DNA of 64,000 bases, taken from positions 184,440,071-184,504,070 of the forward strand of contig NC_084462.1 in the NCBI RefSeq assembly GCF_027409185.1. The letters run 5' to 3'. Position numbers and translations under genes: made by a program. Source of the DNA: Cynocephalus volans. Lineage: Eukaryota > Chordata > Mammalia > Dermoptera > Cynocephalidae. Shown one piece after another: positions 22,346 through 33,371 of the stretch (positions are counted from its first letter, which is position 1; each line of letters starts with the position of its first letter). Below the pieces are notes generated by a model that worked only from the letters and a program-made list of their open reading frames with translations, ran no database searches and was not told where the DNA came from.

Positions 22346-23214
22346 AAAGCAATGCGACAAGGAATGCGGTTCTTAGCAAAACGCCCGCAGTCTGCCCACT
22401 GAAATAACCGCTGTTGAAGTGAGATGGAGGTTCTTCCGGGTATTGGTAGTGCAGAGCTACTACTAAATCTTACGATATTTAAAGAGAAAAAAATTGCTGA
22501 AATCAGATGAATGCTTCTTCACCCCAAGTTTATTTTTTGTGTTTTTCTTTTCCTCGTCACAGGTTTAAAAGATTCTCCTACCATTATTTTTAGAAATGAC
22601 AAAAACTTTCGGAGATGGGTGTCATTTGCTCTTTAGGCATCCTTCAATTTAGGTAGTATTGACTGACTTCGAGCTTGGGCCGCTGAGGAACTGGCACAGA
22701 CACCTCCCACCTCCTCTGCAGCCATCAGATACCGATTCTTGTCATTTCCTGGGCGGGGGGCGAGACTCCACCCTGTGCCCTCTCACCTGCCTCCCCTGCA
22801 CGCTGGGTGCTCTGCAGGGAGCTCGCTGCCAGGGCTCACCACTCACATTTTTTGTTTTGATTTATATCTGTACTTACTGGACTTACTGTCACCCACCTGC
22901 TACCAGTTTTTAAATTTTTAAAGAACTTTATTTCTTAGGTTCTTGTGTGTATAAAAATGTTTTCCTGAGTCCTTTATACTTGTGTAAGAACTTGGCTGGG
23001 GAAAGGGTTCGTAGGTTATACTTTCTTTCCCTGAGGATTTTGGCTTCAAGCTTTGAATGTTGCTGGAGAAATCAGAGGCCAAGCAATTTTCTTTTTCCTC
23101 CTTGTATGCGATATGCTTTTTCTGAAAAATGGCTACATTAATCCTTGAAGTTTAATAGCAGGCAAAAATAGGTCTCAGAGTGAATCATGCTGTATCAGGT
23201 TTTCTGGAACATGG
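22346..23214 (+). other. intergenic stretch between orphan CpG island and MaLR LTR
   Basis: Mixed composition, AT-rich after 22440. I see no exon, RNA gene or named repeat. Confidence 0.5.
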
Positions 23215-23646
23215 TGCTGTGGTTTGAATGTCCCCCCCAAAAGTCATGTTGGAACTTAACCCCCAATATGGTGGTAGAAGGTGGGGCCTTTGAGAGGTGA
23301 TTAGATCTCGAGGTCTGTGTCCTTGTAAATGGATTAATCCATTCATTGAGTAGTGGGCACAGTTCTGATGGCCAAGCACCCACTTTATGCCACATGAAGT
23401 GGCATGCGAGCAAGTGAGGTTAGCTCTCTTCCTCGTGCAGTCCTCACCATGTGACACCCTGCATTGCCAGGGGACCCTGTAGAGAGTTCCCACCCAGAAG
23501 AAGGCCCTCACCACATGTACCCCTTGGACTGTGGACTTCCCAGCCTCCAAAATTTAAGAAATAAATTTAAGAAATACATTTCATTTGTTTATAAATTACC
23601 CAGTTTCAGGTATTCTGTTACATGCAATGAAACAGACTAATCCACA
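23215..23646 (+). repeat. MaLR LTR (MST/MLT1-like), sense
   Basis: It begins TGCTGTGGTTTGAATGTCCC and passes AACTTAACCCCCAATATGG, GGGGCCTTTGAGAGGTGATT, GGACTTCCCAGCCTCCAAAA, ATAAATTACCCAGTTTC and the closing ACAGACTAATCCACA. This is the typical MaLR LTR order with its internal AATAAA. Confidence 0.85.
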
Positions 23647-23689
23647 CGGTGGTGTTATCCAGGGGGAACTTTCCTGCAGGGTGTGCTCA

Positions 23690-24105
23690 CACTCCACATC
23701 TCTGGCCTCCTCTTCCACCTCTCACCACACAGCAGCGCTTGGAATCCTTTTGAACAAAGGTCAGCTCAGGTCATTCAGAGCCCTCCAGAGGCAAAGCCAA
23801 TGTTCCCACAGGCCCTTCAAGGTCCTACACAGGGATGCAGCCTCCTTGCCTACCTTCATGTTCCTGCCTATGCCTCCTTCCCTGACCTCCCTAAACAGTG
23901 CCCCTCTCTGTTATCACTCTCTGTCCCCTTACCCTCATGGTTTTGTCCTCAAAGCACTTAACATCACGTGACATTGTGTATTGTTTGTTCTCTCTCCCCT
24001 CCCTGCTAGGCTGTAAACTCCAAGCTCACAGACTGTGTTTCCTTACTTTCCAGCCTCTAGAATGGTGTGTGGCATGAAGCGGGTGCTCAGCAAATAATAA
24101 CTGAA
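23690..24105 (+). repeat. L2 LINE 3' fragment
   Basis: Segments such as TGCCTCCTTCCCTGACCTCC, AGGCTGTAAACTCCAAGCTC and a GGTGCTCAGCAAATAATAAC tail followed by TGAATGAA follow the L2 3' end. Old. Confidence 0.7.
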
Positions 24106-24305
24106 TGAAAAATTATTGCTTTAATCGCTGTCTTGCCCCCAAATTATCTCAAGCCTTTCCTCTCTTAGTAATTTGATATTCTGCCCCTTGCTGTTTCTGA
24201 CTTATTCTAGCAAAGGTGTAATTTTGATCCTTTTTTCTTGGCCCCTTAATCTGCCTCGCATTCTGTTTTGTCGTTTAGTATTTGAGCTCCTGATTACTGA
24301 ATTTG

Positions 24306-24398
24306 TTTTTTTTTGGCATTTGGCCAGTACAGGAATTCGATCCCGTGACCTTGGTGTTACCAGCACCACGCTGTCCTAAATGAGCTAACTGGCCTGCC
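24306..24398 (-). repeat. tRNA-Ile-derived SINE, monomer
   Basis: On the - strand it reads GGCCAGTTAGCTCATTTAGG, then AGCGTGGTGCTGGTAACACC and AAGGTCACGGGATCG. It lines up along almost its whole length with vertebrate tRNA-Ile (AAT). This is the clearest copy showing where the SINE family came from. Confidence 0.9.
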
Positions 24399-24399
24399 T

Positions 24400-26390
24400 T
24401 CTATTTTCTGTTTTTTTTTCCTTTTTGAATTCATGTTAAGACCCGAGAACTTAAAGCACTCCTGTGGGGTTGTCTTCTATTACGTTGGTTGTATTTTCTT
24501 CTATTCTGGGTTCTTCCTGCCCTCCCTAACTCTATGCCTGTCCTGACACAAGTAGCTCTCTCCTGAATGTTTATTTGCTCTACCACAGAAGGATGAATTC
24601 TTCCCAATTCTTTTTTGCAACCTATCTGAGATCTTTTGACTTCCCTCTGAACTAGTTTAAGGGCAGGGTGTTGTATCTAATCCACCTTTTTTATTAGTCT
24701 GGAGAGGGAAAATACATAGTGGAGATTGGCTGGAGAAGCTGAGACTTTACTAAATGTCACTCTGCTTTGAGAGGTGTGTCCTTACCTCTTGAGGGGACTG
24801 GCTTGGAATTCGTGGTCTTGCTTCCCTTGGAAGGTTGGCCTGGACGGTTTACGCTCCAGCAGCCATTCCTTCTCCCCCGCACCCCTGACCTTCCTGTGGG
24901 AAGAAGGAAAAAGTTGGCTTCTCCCCAAAGCTGTGGATGGGGGCAGAATTCTCGTGTTGTTGCCATGATGTCTCATGATGTGGTCATGTGTGTTTCTGGA
25001 TAGTGGCAGAAGTAGACACTACAAGGCAGGAAGCTTCTGTGCTCTCTGTGCCTAACAGCTGCCTGGCCATTTTTTGGTAGTTGTGATTTTTTGGTCGGTT
25101 TGTTGGGTATGGGTGGAAGGAGATCTTATACTGAAGCTTAGCTTTCTGGATGAGACAGATGTAGGCCTGAGGGGGGCAAGACCAGCAAGTCCACCTTCTT
25201 CCCTTTCTGAGGAAACTGCCCATCTTCACACACTCTCCCGTACTGAAGCTTCTCTCTCTTTACTCTTCTTGTCCCATCATGAGCAAACATGACGGTGTTC
25301 CTTGCATCCCAAAGGAAGTGTCTTGGGACCTCATATTCCATCTGCTTCCCATGGGCAGCCTTCCCCACTAACATTCTTGAAGATGGTGCCCCGTGACTGC
25401 AATTCCTGGCCCCCACCTGGTTGCCCAGTCACTCTGTAGCAAATGACTCAGTGGCCACGGCCCTCCTCAGCACCCCCGCCTGGTTTCATCCCAGCAAACA
25501 TTCTGGTTTCCTGCCTACCTCACTTGTGTCCTGCATGGAACACGTGTGGGGTGGGGTTCCTCAGCACAGTCCCTGGGGGCCTCACCCTGACCACGTCTAT
25601 CCACCCACCCAAGCCCTGCACAACCCCTCTGAAGGCTCCCCTCGATGCCCCATGGGCATGTCTCTGACTGGACAGCGTCTCCTTCCAGCCACAGACCTTC
25701 ACCAGCTAACAGGGCAGTGACCTACGGTGTTGCTCAGATCAGACACCCAGAACCCCCCAAGCCTCCTTCTCTTCAGCTCCCCCCAACACAGATGTTGATC
25801 CTGTCTCCAAACTACAGCTGGGACTGTCCATTTCTTTCTGTCTGGGGCATCACCACCTCCTCTCCTCATGCTCTTCCCGGCTGGGGGCGTCTGGGCCACT
25901 GGAGGCTTGGAGGGTTTTCGAAAAGTTCGTGCAAAGACACATATTATCTTTTAATTCTATTTTTTCACAAATTCTTTGAAGTATTCTCCTGCAGTCTCCT
26001 TAGACCTTACCAAATAAACACAAACACACAGACATTCTACCAGATGCTCGGAAGGAGAAGTGAGGGAGGTGCCTCACTCCAGACCAGAGGACACCGCTTG
26101 CCGGTCACTCTAGCCATTCTGGGGCCGGGCTGGGGCAGCAGGCCTCACCAGGCCAGGTGCAGGGAGGCTTGCCAGCTTAAGAACCTGCCTGCATCCAGGT
26201 GGTGGTGAGAGAGCACAGCCACGAGATCCGGGCATGACCGTAGGGGCTGGGCAGCAAAGGACAGACACGGACCACTGGGTGTTGGGTGGCAAAGGTTAAG
26301 ACTGTAAAGGTGTGGGGCAGGGGCCTGGAGGCTGGGTCTCTGAGCTTCAGGGCACGGAGGGGACTCGACTGGGAAGGACCCTGAGGGGAA
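24400..26390 (+). other. intergenic region upstream of MTA1
   Basis: No convincing exon. An E-box CACGTG occurs at 25540-25545. Around 25920-26035 there is an AT-rich patch of possible repeat origin that I cannot name. Confidence 0.5.
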
Positions 26391-26428
26391 GACCACCTGG
26401 GCATGCCCGGGGGGCCCGCCGTGAAGAC

Positions 26429-26434
26429 CACGTG
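26429..26434. promoter_or_regulatory. canonical E-box upstream of MTA1
   Basis: CACGTG 389 bases before the ATG, at the edge of the CpG island. MTA1 is a reported MYC target, so a functional site is plausible. The same core includes ACGTG, which HIF factors also use. Confidence 0.4.
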
Positions 26435-26658
26435 GGGGTGCACGCGGCCCGGGAAGGGGCGCCTGGGAGGACCGCCCGGGGAGGCCGGCAGGGCCCGCCC
26501 GCGAGGGGCGCGCGACACCGGCGGCGCGGGCGGGTAACGGCCCGCGCGGTGGGCGGCGGCGCCCGAGGCCCCTCCCCGCCGCCCGCGGCCGCTCCTCCTC
26601 TTCCTCTCCCGCCCGCGCCGCGGCCCTCCCGTCCCTGCGCGGCCTCGGCGGCCTCGGA

Positions 26659-26685
<27 letters not shown>
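26659..26685 (+). repeat. GGC trinucleotide repeat, nine units
   Basis: Nine pure GGC units, 138 bases upstream of the MTA1 ATG, in the promoter or 5' UTR. They are followed by AGCAGC. Confidence 0.9.
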
Positions 26686-26689
<4 letters not shown>

Positions 26690-26822
26690 GCGCGGCCCCT
26701 TTAAACCGCCCGCCGGCGGCCCCCGCCCGCGCCCGCGCCCGCCCCCGCGCCTCCATTTTCCCGGCCGCCCGTGCCGCGCCCGCCCGCCCCGCGGCCCCTC
26801 CGCCGCCGCCGCCGGCCCGGAC

Positions 26823-26850
26823 ATGGCCGCCAACATGTACAGGGTCGGAG
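26823..26850 (+). CDS. MTA1: MTA1 coding exon 1
   Basis: The ATG has G at -3 and G at +4. It encodes MAANMYRVG and one base of Asp. The donor is GGAG|GTAAGG. Start chosen from the known MTA1 N-terminus. Confidence 0.97.
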
Positions 26851-29800
26851 GTAAGGCCGCGCTGCCGCCGCTGCGGCCTTTATGCGCCGCGGGCCCGCCG
26901 CCCCCGCTCGCCGCCCCCGGCCCCGCGCGCCCGGTCGCGGACCCCGCCTCGTCCCTCGTCCCCGGCCTCGCGCCCGCCCCTCCCCCACCGCCCTCCCCGG
27001 CACAGCCCCCGGCCGCCCCCCTCCCCCACGGCAGGCCGCCCCTGCCCGGGCCCGCCCTGCTTCCTCCCGGCGGCGCCCCCCCTGCACTCCCCCGGCTCCT
27101 CGCCCCCTTCCAGTCCGTCTCCTTCCCCACAGCCGACACCCGCTGCTCCCTCCGGCCATGCTCACCCCAAACCATAATGGCCCCTTGGGCCGGCCCCCCC
27201 TCCCCCGGGGCGGGGGACGGGGGCGGTGAGGGGCGAGCAGGCCCCAGGGAGGTGGGGGCTCTGCCCACCTGTTGGGGCTGAGGGGGTGGCCTGTGGGTGC
27301 AGGCGGGGGAGCCGTGGGAGGCGCCGGGCGGCGCAGGAGCATCCTGGTGGGCCTGGGGCCTGGACGACCCCCAAGCACGTGGCCTTGGGAGGCTCCGGCT
27401 GCGTTTTGGGAGCTGGATTTTGAGGGCCACTGAGGTGTGGGGTCTCCGCCAGGATCGTGTCTGCGCGTGTGCCCACACGGGACGCGGAATGGATTCCTTC
27501 TGAGTATGGGCAGCCGATGCCAGGGCCCGCATTCCTCCCCAGATGCCCGCGCCCCCGCAGTCTGACCCCAGGTGCCAGGGTTCTTTTGCCGGGGTCTTCA
27601 GCAGGGAGTGATCATCCCGATGAGTCTCTAAGTCGCCCCGAACTTTTCACTGCCTCCCGCTCTCCTCCTCCCTACGGGGAGGTCTTGGCAAGGTCGGGGA
27701 GAGGCAGGAGGTGCCTCTGGACTGGGACCTTGGGGGGCTTCCTGCCTGGACCATTCCTCCTGTTGCTCCGGCCCCAGGAAGCCTCTGGCTTCGGGCCTTG
27801 CCCTAGTTTCTGTGAGTGTGTGCGCGCGCGCGTGCGTGTGCACGTGTGTGCTCTGCAGGGTCTGGGCTGGTCCTCCGCTGGCTCCTTCAGGGTGAGGTAG
27901 GGAGCCTTGCACAGGCCCACCACGCTGTCCCCCTCCCCACACCCACTGCCAGTCACGTTCTGTCGGTGCCTCCTCTCTGGGACTTTGAGACCCTTCCCTT
28001 GAGCCATGCAGGCTCAGGTTCCTCTGCGCCCCCTCCTTCCCGGCCTGCAGAGCAGCTCCACACAGTGGTGGAGCCGGTGGGTCCTACTTAGGAACAGTGC
28101 AGTGTGCTGTATCGATGTCACTCGCCTCCTCGGCCCCATCGGCCAAGCCTCCTCTGTCCTCAGTCTGCTCCCGGCTCCTGGACCCCAAGTGCCCAGTACA
28201 CTACGTCTCCATCAAGCGTGCCCTGTGCTACGTCTGTGTGGTCCAGCCAGGCCAGCCTTGTGACTTTGGGCACAGCTGCACAGCCCTCACCTGTCTGAAA
28301 TGGGTCCCCAGCCCCCAGCAGGTCTGGGCCCTGTCCTGCCCTGTGGCTCAGAGCTGTTGGCGGAACAGGTGGGTGGGCCTCCTGCACCCCACCGAGCAGC
28401 AGCTGTGCCTTCCCACGGCCTCACACCTTTGCTCCTTGCCAGGTACCTGGTGGACACAGGTGGGCTGGGCCCTCCACACACATGGGGAGCAGCCTGGGGT
28501 GCAGGGGTCTCTTCCTTCTTGTTCTTTCTCTTAACCTTGCCAATTCCAGGGGAGCAGGTCCTGGGGGGAAGGGGCAAGATCGGTGGACCCTCAAGGCTGA
28601 TCTTTCTTCATGCCGCTCAGCTCTGCCCACTCCCCGAGGAAGTGTCCCGCAGCTTCCCCTCCTGGTGCTGCCCCTGCCCCCTGTGCCCTCCCTTGGACCA
28701 CCTTTTGCAGTGCAGACCTCTTTCCTGCAGGTGCAATGCCCCATTATGATGCCTGCCGGCCCCACCGAGGTCATGTTTTTCTCTTGTGGTTTCTGGCTGC
28801 GATTTCACGCTGGTGCTGAAGAGATGAAGGAGAGAATGGAGGCGCCAGCCAGGGGATGGGGCCACCAGGGCAGTGGGCGAGCCAGGTTGGGGTGCTGACG
28901 GCTCCAGCCGCTGTGCCTTTGCCAGCACCACCATCAAAGCAGAGCCCCTGCCATGATGACCCCACCCACTGCCTGACTGGCAGGGAGGTACCTGGTACCT
29001 GTGGGTCTCTGGCAGGGCCCCACTGAGCCTGGGTGGTAGGACTGGTCCCAGAAGAGCTCTCCCTGCCCCCACTGAGAGTTCAAGCTCTGGGAGCTGGGAG
29101 GCCTGGACCCCAGCTCAATTCTCCCCCAAGCCCTCCTGCCTGTGAACTTGGTGCAGGCCTGGCTACCCCCTAGACCTTTCTTTGCCTCAGTTTCCCTGTG
29201 ATGTGGATGAGGATCTCTGTCTCTCCGCCCTCCTATGTCCTGTGACAGCTCCCGCAGGGGGCCTGGTGCCTGCCTGGACTGAGGCCAGATCCCTGTCTTG
29301 CCCTGTCCCTGGAGGTGAAGCTTCTCAGAGCCCTGCACAGGTGGGGAAGGATCCTCTGTGGCCCCTCTGTGCTCCCCAGCTGGTCTAAGGGTCTCCCTGT
29401 GTCCAGGTGCTCCAGGGCCAGGCACACAGGCTGAACCTGGAATGCCATGAGGGTGGGACGGCTTGGACCGGCCCATCCTCTTGAGCCCACAGTGCCAGGC
29501 AGAGGCAGTCCTTCTATCTTTGATTGAGAAACACGGAAACGTTAGGATCCTGTCCCTCGGTGCAGGGCACTGTGATGGAGTTAGGGCTGCGATCCCCATG
29601 CAGGGCCAGTCTGCCTCGTGCATCCGGGTCACTAGTTTCACTTCCAGACATGCTGTGGTGGGGTACACTCACGGGCTGTCAGCCCCCCAGGCGCCCACCC
29701 AACGGATATGACTTGAGGCTTTGGTTCCTGCAGAAAAAGCTGCACATTTATCCCTGGTTTCTGGTTGGGAACCCCCAGGCGTCACCCAGTGGCTCCCATT

Positions 29801-32800
29801 AGGGCCCTGTAGTCATGGTGGGACAGGGGTGTTGGCAGGTTGGCATCTTGTCCTAGTACTCCTCAGTACCAGGAGGATGCATTTGGATTCTCAGGTCCCC
29901 AGATAAGAAAGAAGACGTACCTCTCTCCTTCACTGGGGCCTCTTGGCATGGTCAGCTGCTGCCTGGGGTTTGGCCCTGTCTGGGCAGCCTGCCCTGGCCT
30001 GAGGGAGCAGCCGGCAGGGACCAAGCCTGGGAGGGGGCTTGTTCCTGTTGTCTCCTCTTTAGGGACCTCCCATGTAGGGGTGCCAGATTTAGCAAAGTAC
30101 AGGATGCCCAGTCAAATTTGAATTTCATATAAGCAATAATGTCTTCGTGTAAGTATGTCTCAAATATTGCATGAGACATACTTAGACTAGAAAATTCTTA
30201 TCTGAGATTCACAGTTATCTGGGCGTCCTGTATTCTACCTGGCAGGGTGTTCCGAGGCCCTGCCAGGATGGGCTGGGCTGGAGAAGGTGCGGCAGGGGTT
30301 TTGTGCCAGCGACTGGCTGGGTGAAGTGGTCAGCCTGGGAGGGAACAGGGCCTGTTTCTTCCCCAGGAAGTGACTTGGTGGTGGACAGAGGCTTTCTGTC
30401 GGCGCCTGTGAGTGTGGCTGGCAGGCGGACAAGGGTGGCGGGGTCAGGGTTCCGTGACCTCTGCCTCTCTAGGGTCTGACCCTCCTGAGTGGCTGGGCAG
30501 CCTTCCCAGACCAGCTGAGGGCACCCCAGGGCAAGTAGAGCGCGTTTCTCCTTCCTGCACGTTTGATACAAAATGTTAGTGTTTCAAATCCAAGGAGCAA
30601 AAATCAGCAGCCATGAGCCACCCTACCACCCTACTGTTCGTGTTCGGGGACTTTTTTAAAATTGGCAGGTTATTACCATTTCTCCTCTGCTTTTTCTTTC
30701 ATCACAAGAAGTTAGCGTCCATTCTTTTGGATCCTTTTTTGTTTTTGTTTTTTTATTTTATTTTTGTCTTTTTGTGACCGGTAAGGGGATCACAACCCTT
30801 GGCGTGGTGTCGCCCGCACCACGCTCAGCCAGTGAGCGCACCGGCCATTCCTATAGAAGATCCAAACCCGCGCGCGGGAGCGGCAAGCGCTGCACTCTCC
30901 CAAGTGAGCCACGGGGCCGGCCCTTGTTTTTGTTTTTTTTTTAAAAACATACTTTTTTTTTTGTCTTTTTCATGACTGGCGCTCAGCCAGTGAGTGCACC
31001 AGCCATTTCCATATAGGATCCGAACCCGCGGCGGGAGCGTCGCCGCGCTCCCAGCGCCGCACTCTCCCGAGTGCACCACGGGCTCGGCCCAAAAAATATA
31101 CTTTTAAAAGATAACAGAAACCCCCTAACCCTGCAGGGCAGTGTGGCAATGCCATGGGTGGCCCTGCCCCCTCTGTGTCTTCTTGGTGCAGTGTTTTCTG
31201 TGCCTGAGATCATTGTCTGTTGATTTTGTACCCTGCTTCTTTCATTAACATTATCTGAAGTATTCTATCGTGTTGCTTCTGTTTTTTTGTTTTAGTGTTT
31301 TTTATTTTTTTGTTTAAGCTTTTTACCTGAGACGTTCCCATGGATGAGAATTCCAGAGTTGTAAAGGGTGGCAGAGAGGTGCCTGGGTGGTGCCCCCGTT
31401 CCGTGCCTGTCAGGGCTCACTCTGTGGGGCTGTGGGGTCTGCTCTTTACCTGTCCCTGTCAATGGCATTTGGGTCCTGCTCAGTGTTCTCCCATGACATC
31501 TAATGCCACACGGAAAACCCGTGAGGGTGTGTGGCAGGTCCATCAGTGGGAGCGTCTGTGGCAGGAACTGTAGAAGTGGGCATGTGACTGGGGAGGCTGT
31601 TGTCATCATGGGGGTGTCCCATGGCGTCCTGCTTGACCACCACTCATAGCAGCTGTGCCCCATTGACACCTGCCCGGGGTGGGGGGCAGACTTGGTGCCT
31701 GCTTTTGGCCTTCTGTATTGTTTGAGAGAAAAATCTGGCCGTTAAACTCTTGGATTAATAAAAAAAAAAAAAGAAGCTGCCGATAAGGGGTGTTGGAGTA
31801 CATGGTCCAAGGAGGCAGGACCATGCCCGAAGCCCCAGGGGACAGTGCTGTCCCTTTCTCATGTGCGGGCTCAGGGATCGGGCCTATGCCTTCTGCGGTG
31901 ACCTCTGTCCTGCTGAGGGGCTGCTCCTGTGAGCTGGGCCCTAGCGTCACTTGGCAGGGAGGGCTGCCCTCCACAGCTGTCTCTGGCTGAGCTTGGGATG
32001 CCCTGCCCAGATTTCGGGCCAAGTCCTGCCGGAGACTGGCTCACTCTGCCCAAGAGGAGCCCACCTTGCGGCCACCACTGGGGCTCGGCACAGGTCCCCG
32101 AGGCCATGGTGAGCCTTCGGTCTTCTGAGAAGTGGCTGTTCTCTTTTTCCCGCCCCACGTCTGAGCCCAGCCAGGCCACCTGACGCCCTGTCTAAGGGGA
32201 TGATCCTTCCGAGGAGCCGATCTGCTCACAGCTCTCCTGCTTAACACGCTTAGCAGCCTCCAGCGCAGTCATGTCTGAGCGCCTTAGTGGGCCTGTGATC
32301 GGCCGGCGCCTTCCCTCTGCTGCCCCCTCTGCCCGGCCAGCCTGGTCATTCTGGGGGGCCTGACCCTCTGCTTGAGCTGTGGCCAGGCTTAGGACCTTGC
32401 AGTGAAGGCCCGAGTCCCTCAGGTAACACAGGGCTTGCTGCTGCCTGCCTCGAGGGGCCGTCATGTGGGATCCCTTAATGGCTCCAAGGTGCGAGCGGGG
32501 CAGTGGTCACGCAGGGTGGTGCCTGGGCATCCCGTCCCTGCCCTTGCTGGGTCATCTCACAGCCACCTCTGACGTGGCTAAGGGAGAGGGCGCGCTCCCA
32601 GGTCAGTCAGTGTTAGACTTGGGTATGGGGTGCATCTCCGCTCTTCTCTAAGGACTGCACCTGAGAATTGTCCCCACATTGTCAGTGGCTCAGCCTTTCT
32701 TGTTGGATGGTGTTCTGCTGTGTGCACGATGGCATTTTGTTTTTACAGGAAAACTAGGGCATGGTGGCACTGGGGGCCTGGTGCTGGGGTGGCCTTCCCG

Positions 32801-33333
32801 AGGCTGGCAGCTGTGCAGGGGGCACGTTCTGCCCCTTCATCTGGCTGACACGCCCGGCCGCTTGCACTTGTGAACTGGCCAGTGGCTTGTTTCTTGTTTC
32901 CACCATCATACTGCGAATAAGCGTCCTTTTCTCAGTCTGTGTACGTTTTTTGCATTTTTTGTGCTTTTTCTTGGCAATTTTACTTTTAAAATGTCCCCAG
33001 GCACAGTGCTGAGGTGCTGTCTAGTGTTTCTAAGTGCAAAAAGGCTGTGATGTGCCTTACGGAGAAAATGCGTGTGTCAAGAGACAAGCATGAGCTACAT
33101 ATGAGTGGCCATGAGTTCCGTGTTAGTGAATAATGTATACATTAAATAAAGTGTCTTCACGCAGAAACACACACAGAACAGGGTCATGTGTTGGTTGGTT
33201 GAGGAAGATGTTATGACCGGAGGCTCACGGGCACCTTATCCTGCGTTGTCTCTAGGAGCAGTGGCTCAGTATTTATGGATTCAGCGTTGGCCGTGACTTT
33301 ACAGAAAGTAACTATCACAGATAACGAGAATGG

Positions 33334-33371
<38 letters not shown>

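Larger units (their letters stand above)
26390..27240 (+). promoter_or_regulatory. MTA1 CpG-island promoter
   Basis: Very CpG-rich sequence around the MTA1 start codon. It contains an E-box CACGTG at 26429-26434, a nine-unit GGC repeat at 26659-26685, a CTTTAAA at 26699-26705 and an E2F-like TTTTCCCGG at 26756-26764, with many GC boxes. The transcription start is not visible; I expect it within about 250 bases before the ATG at 26823. Confidence 0.85.

Noticed and set aside
24306-24398. Possible functional tRNA-Ile gene
   Set aside because: It resembles tRNA-Ile closely but has mismatches in the stems, a changed anticodon loop, an adjoining T run and many sister copies in the window. It is a SINE monomer.
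26177-27532. A 451-codon open frame on - across the MTA1 promoter
   Set aside because: It is made of Arg, Gly, Ala and Pro runs produced by the CpG island and GGC repeat. A divergent non-coding transcript is possible, but nothing supports a protein.
29140-29230. Possible conserved coding patch in MTA1 intron 1
   Set aside because: The sequence matches the MIR core pattern and has no splice sites that fit MTA1 phases.
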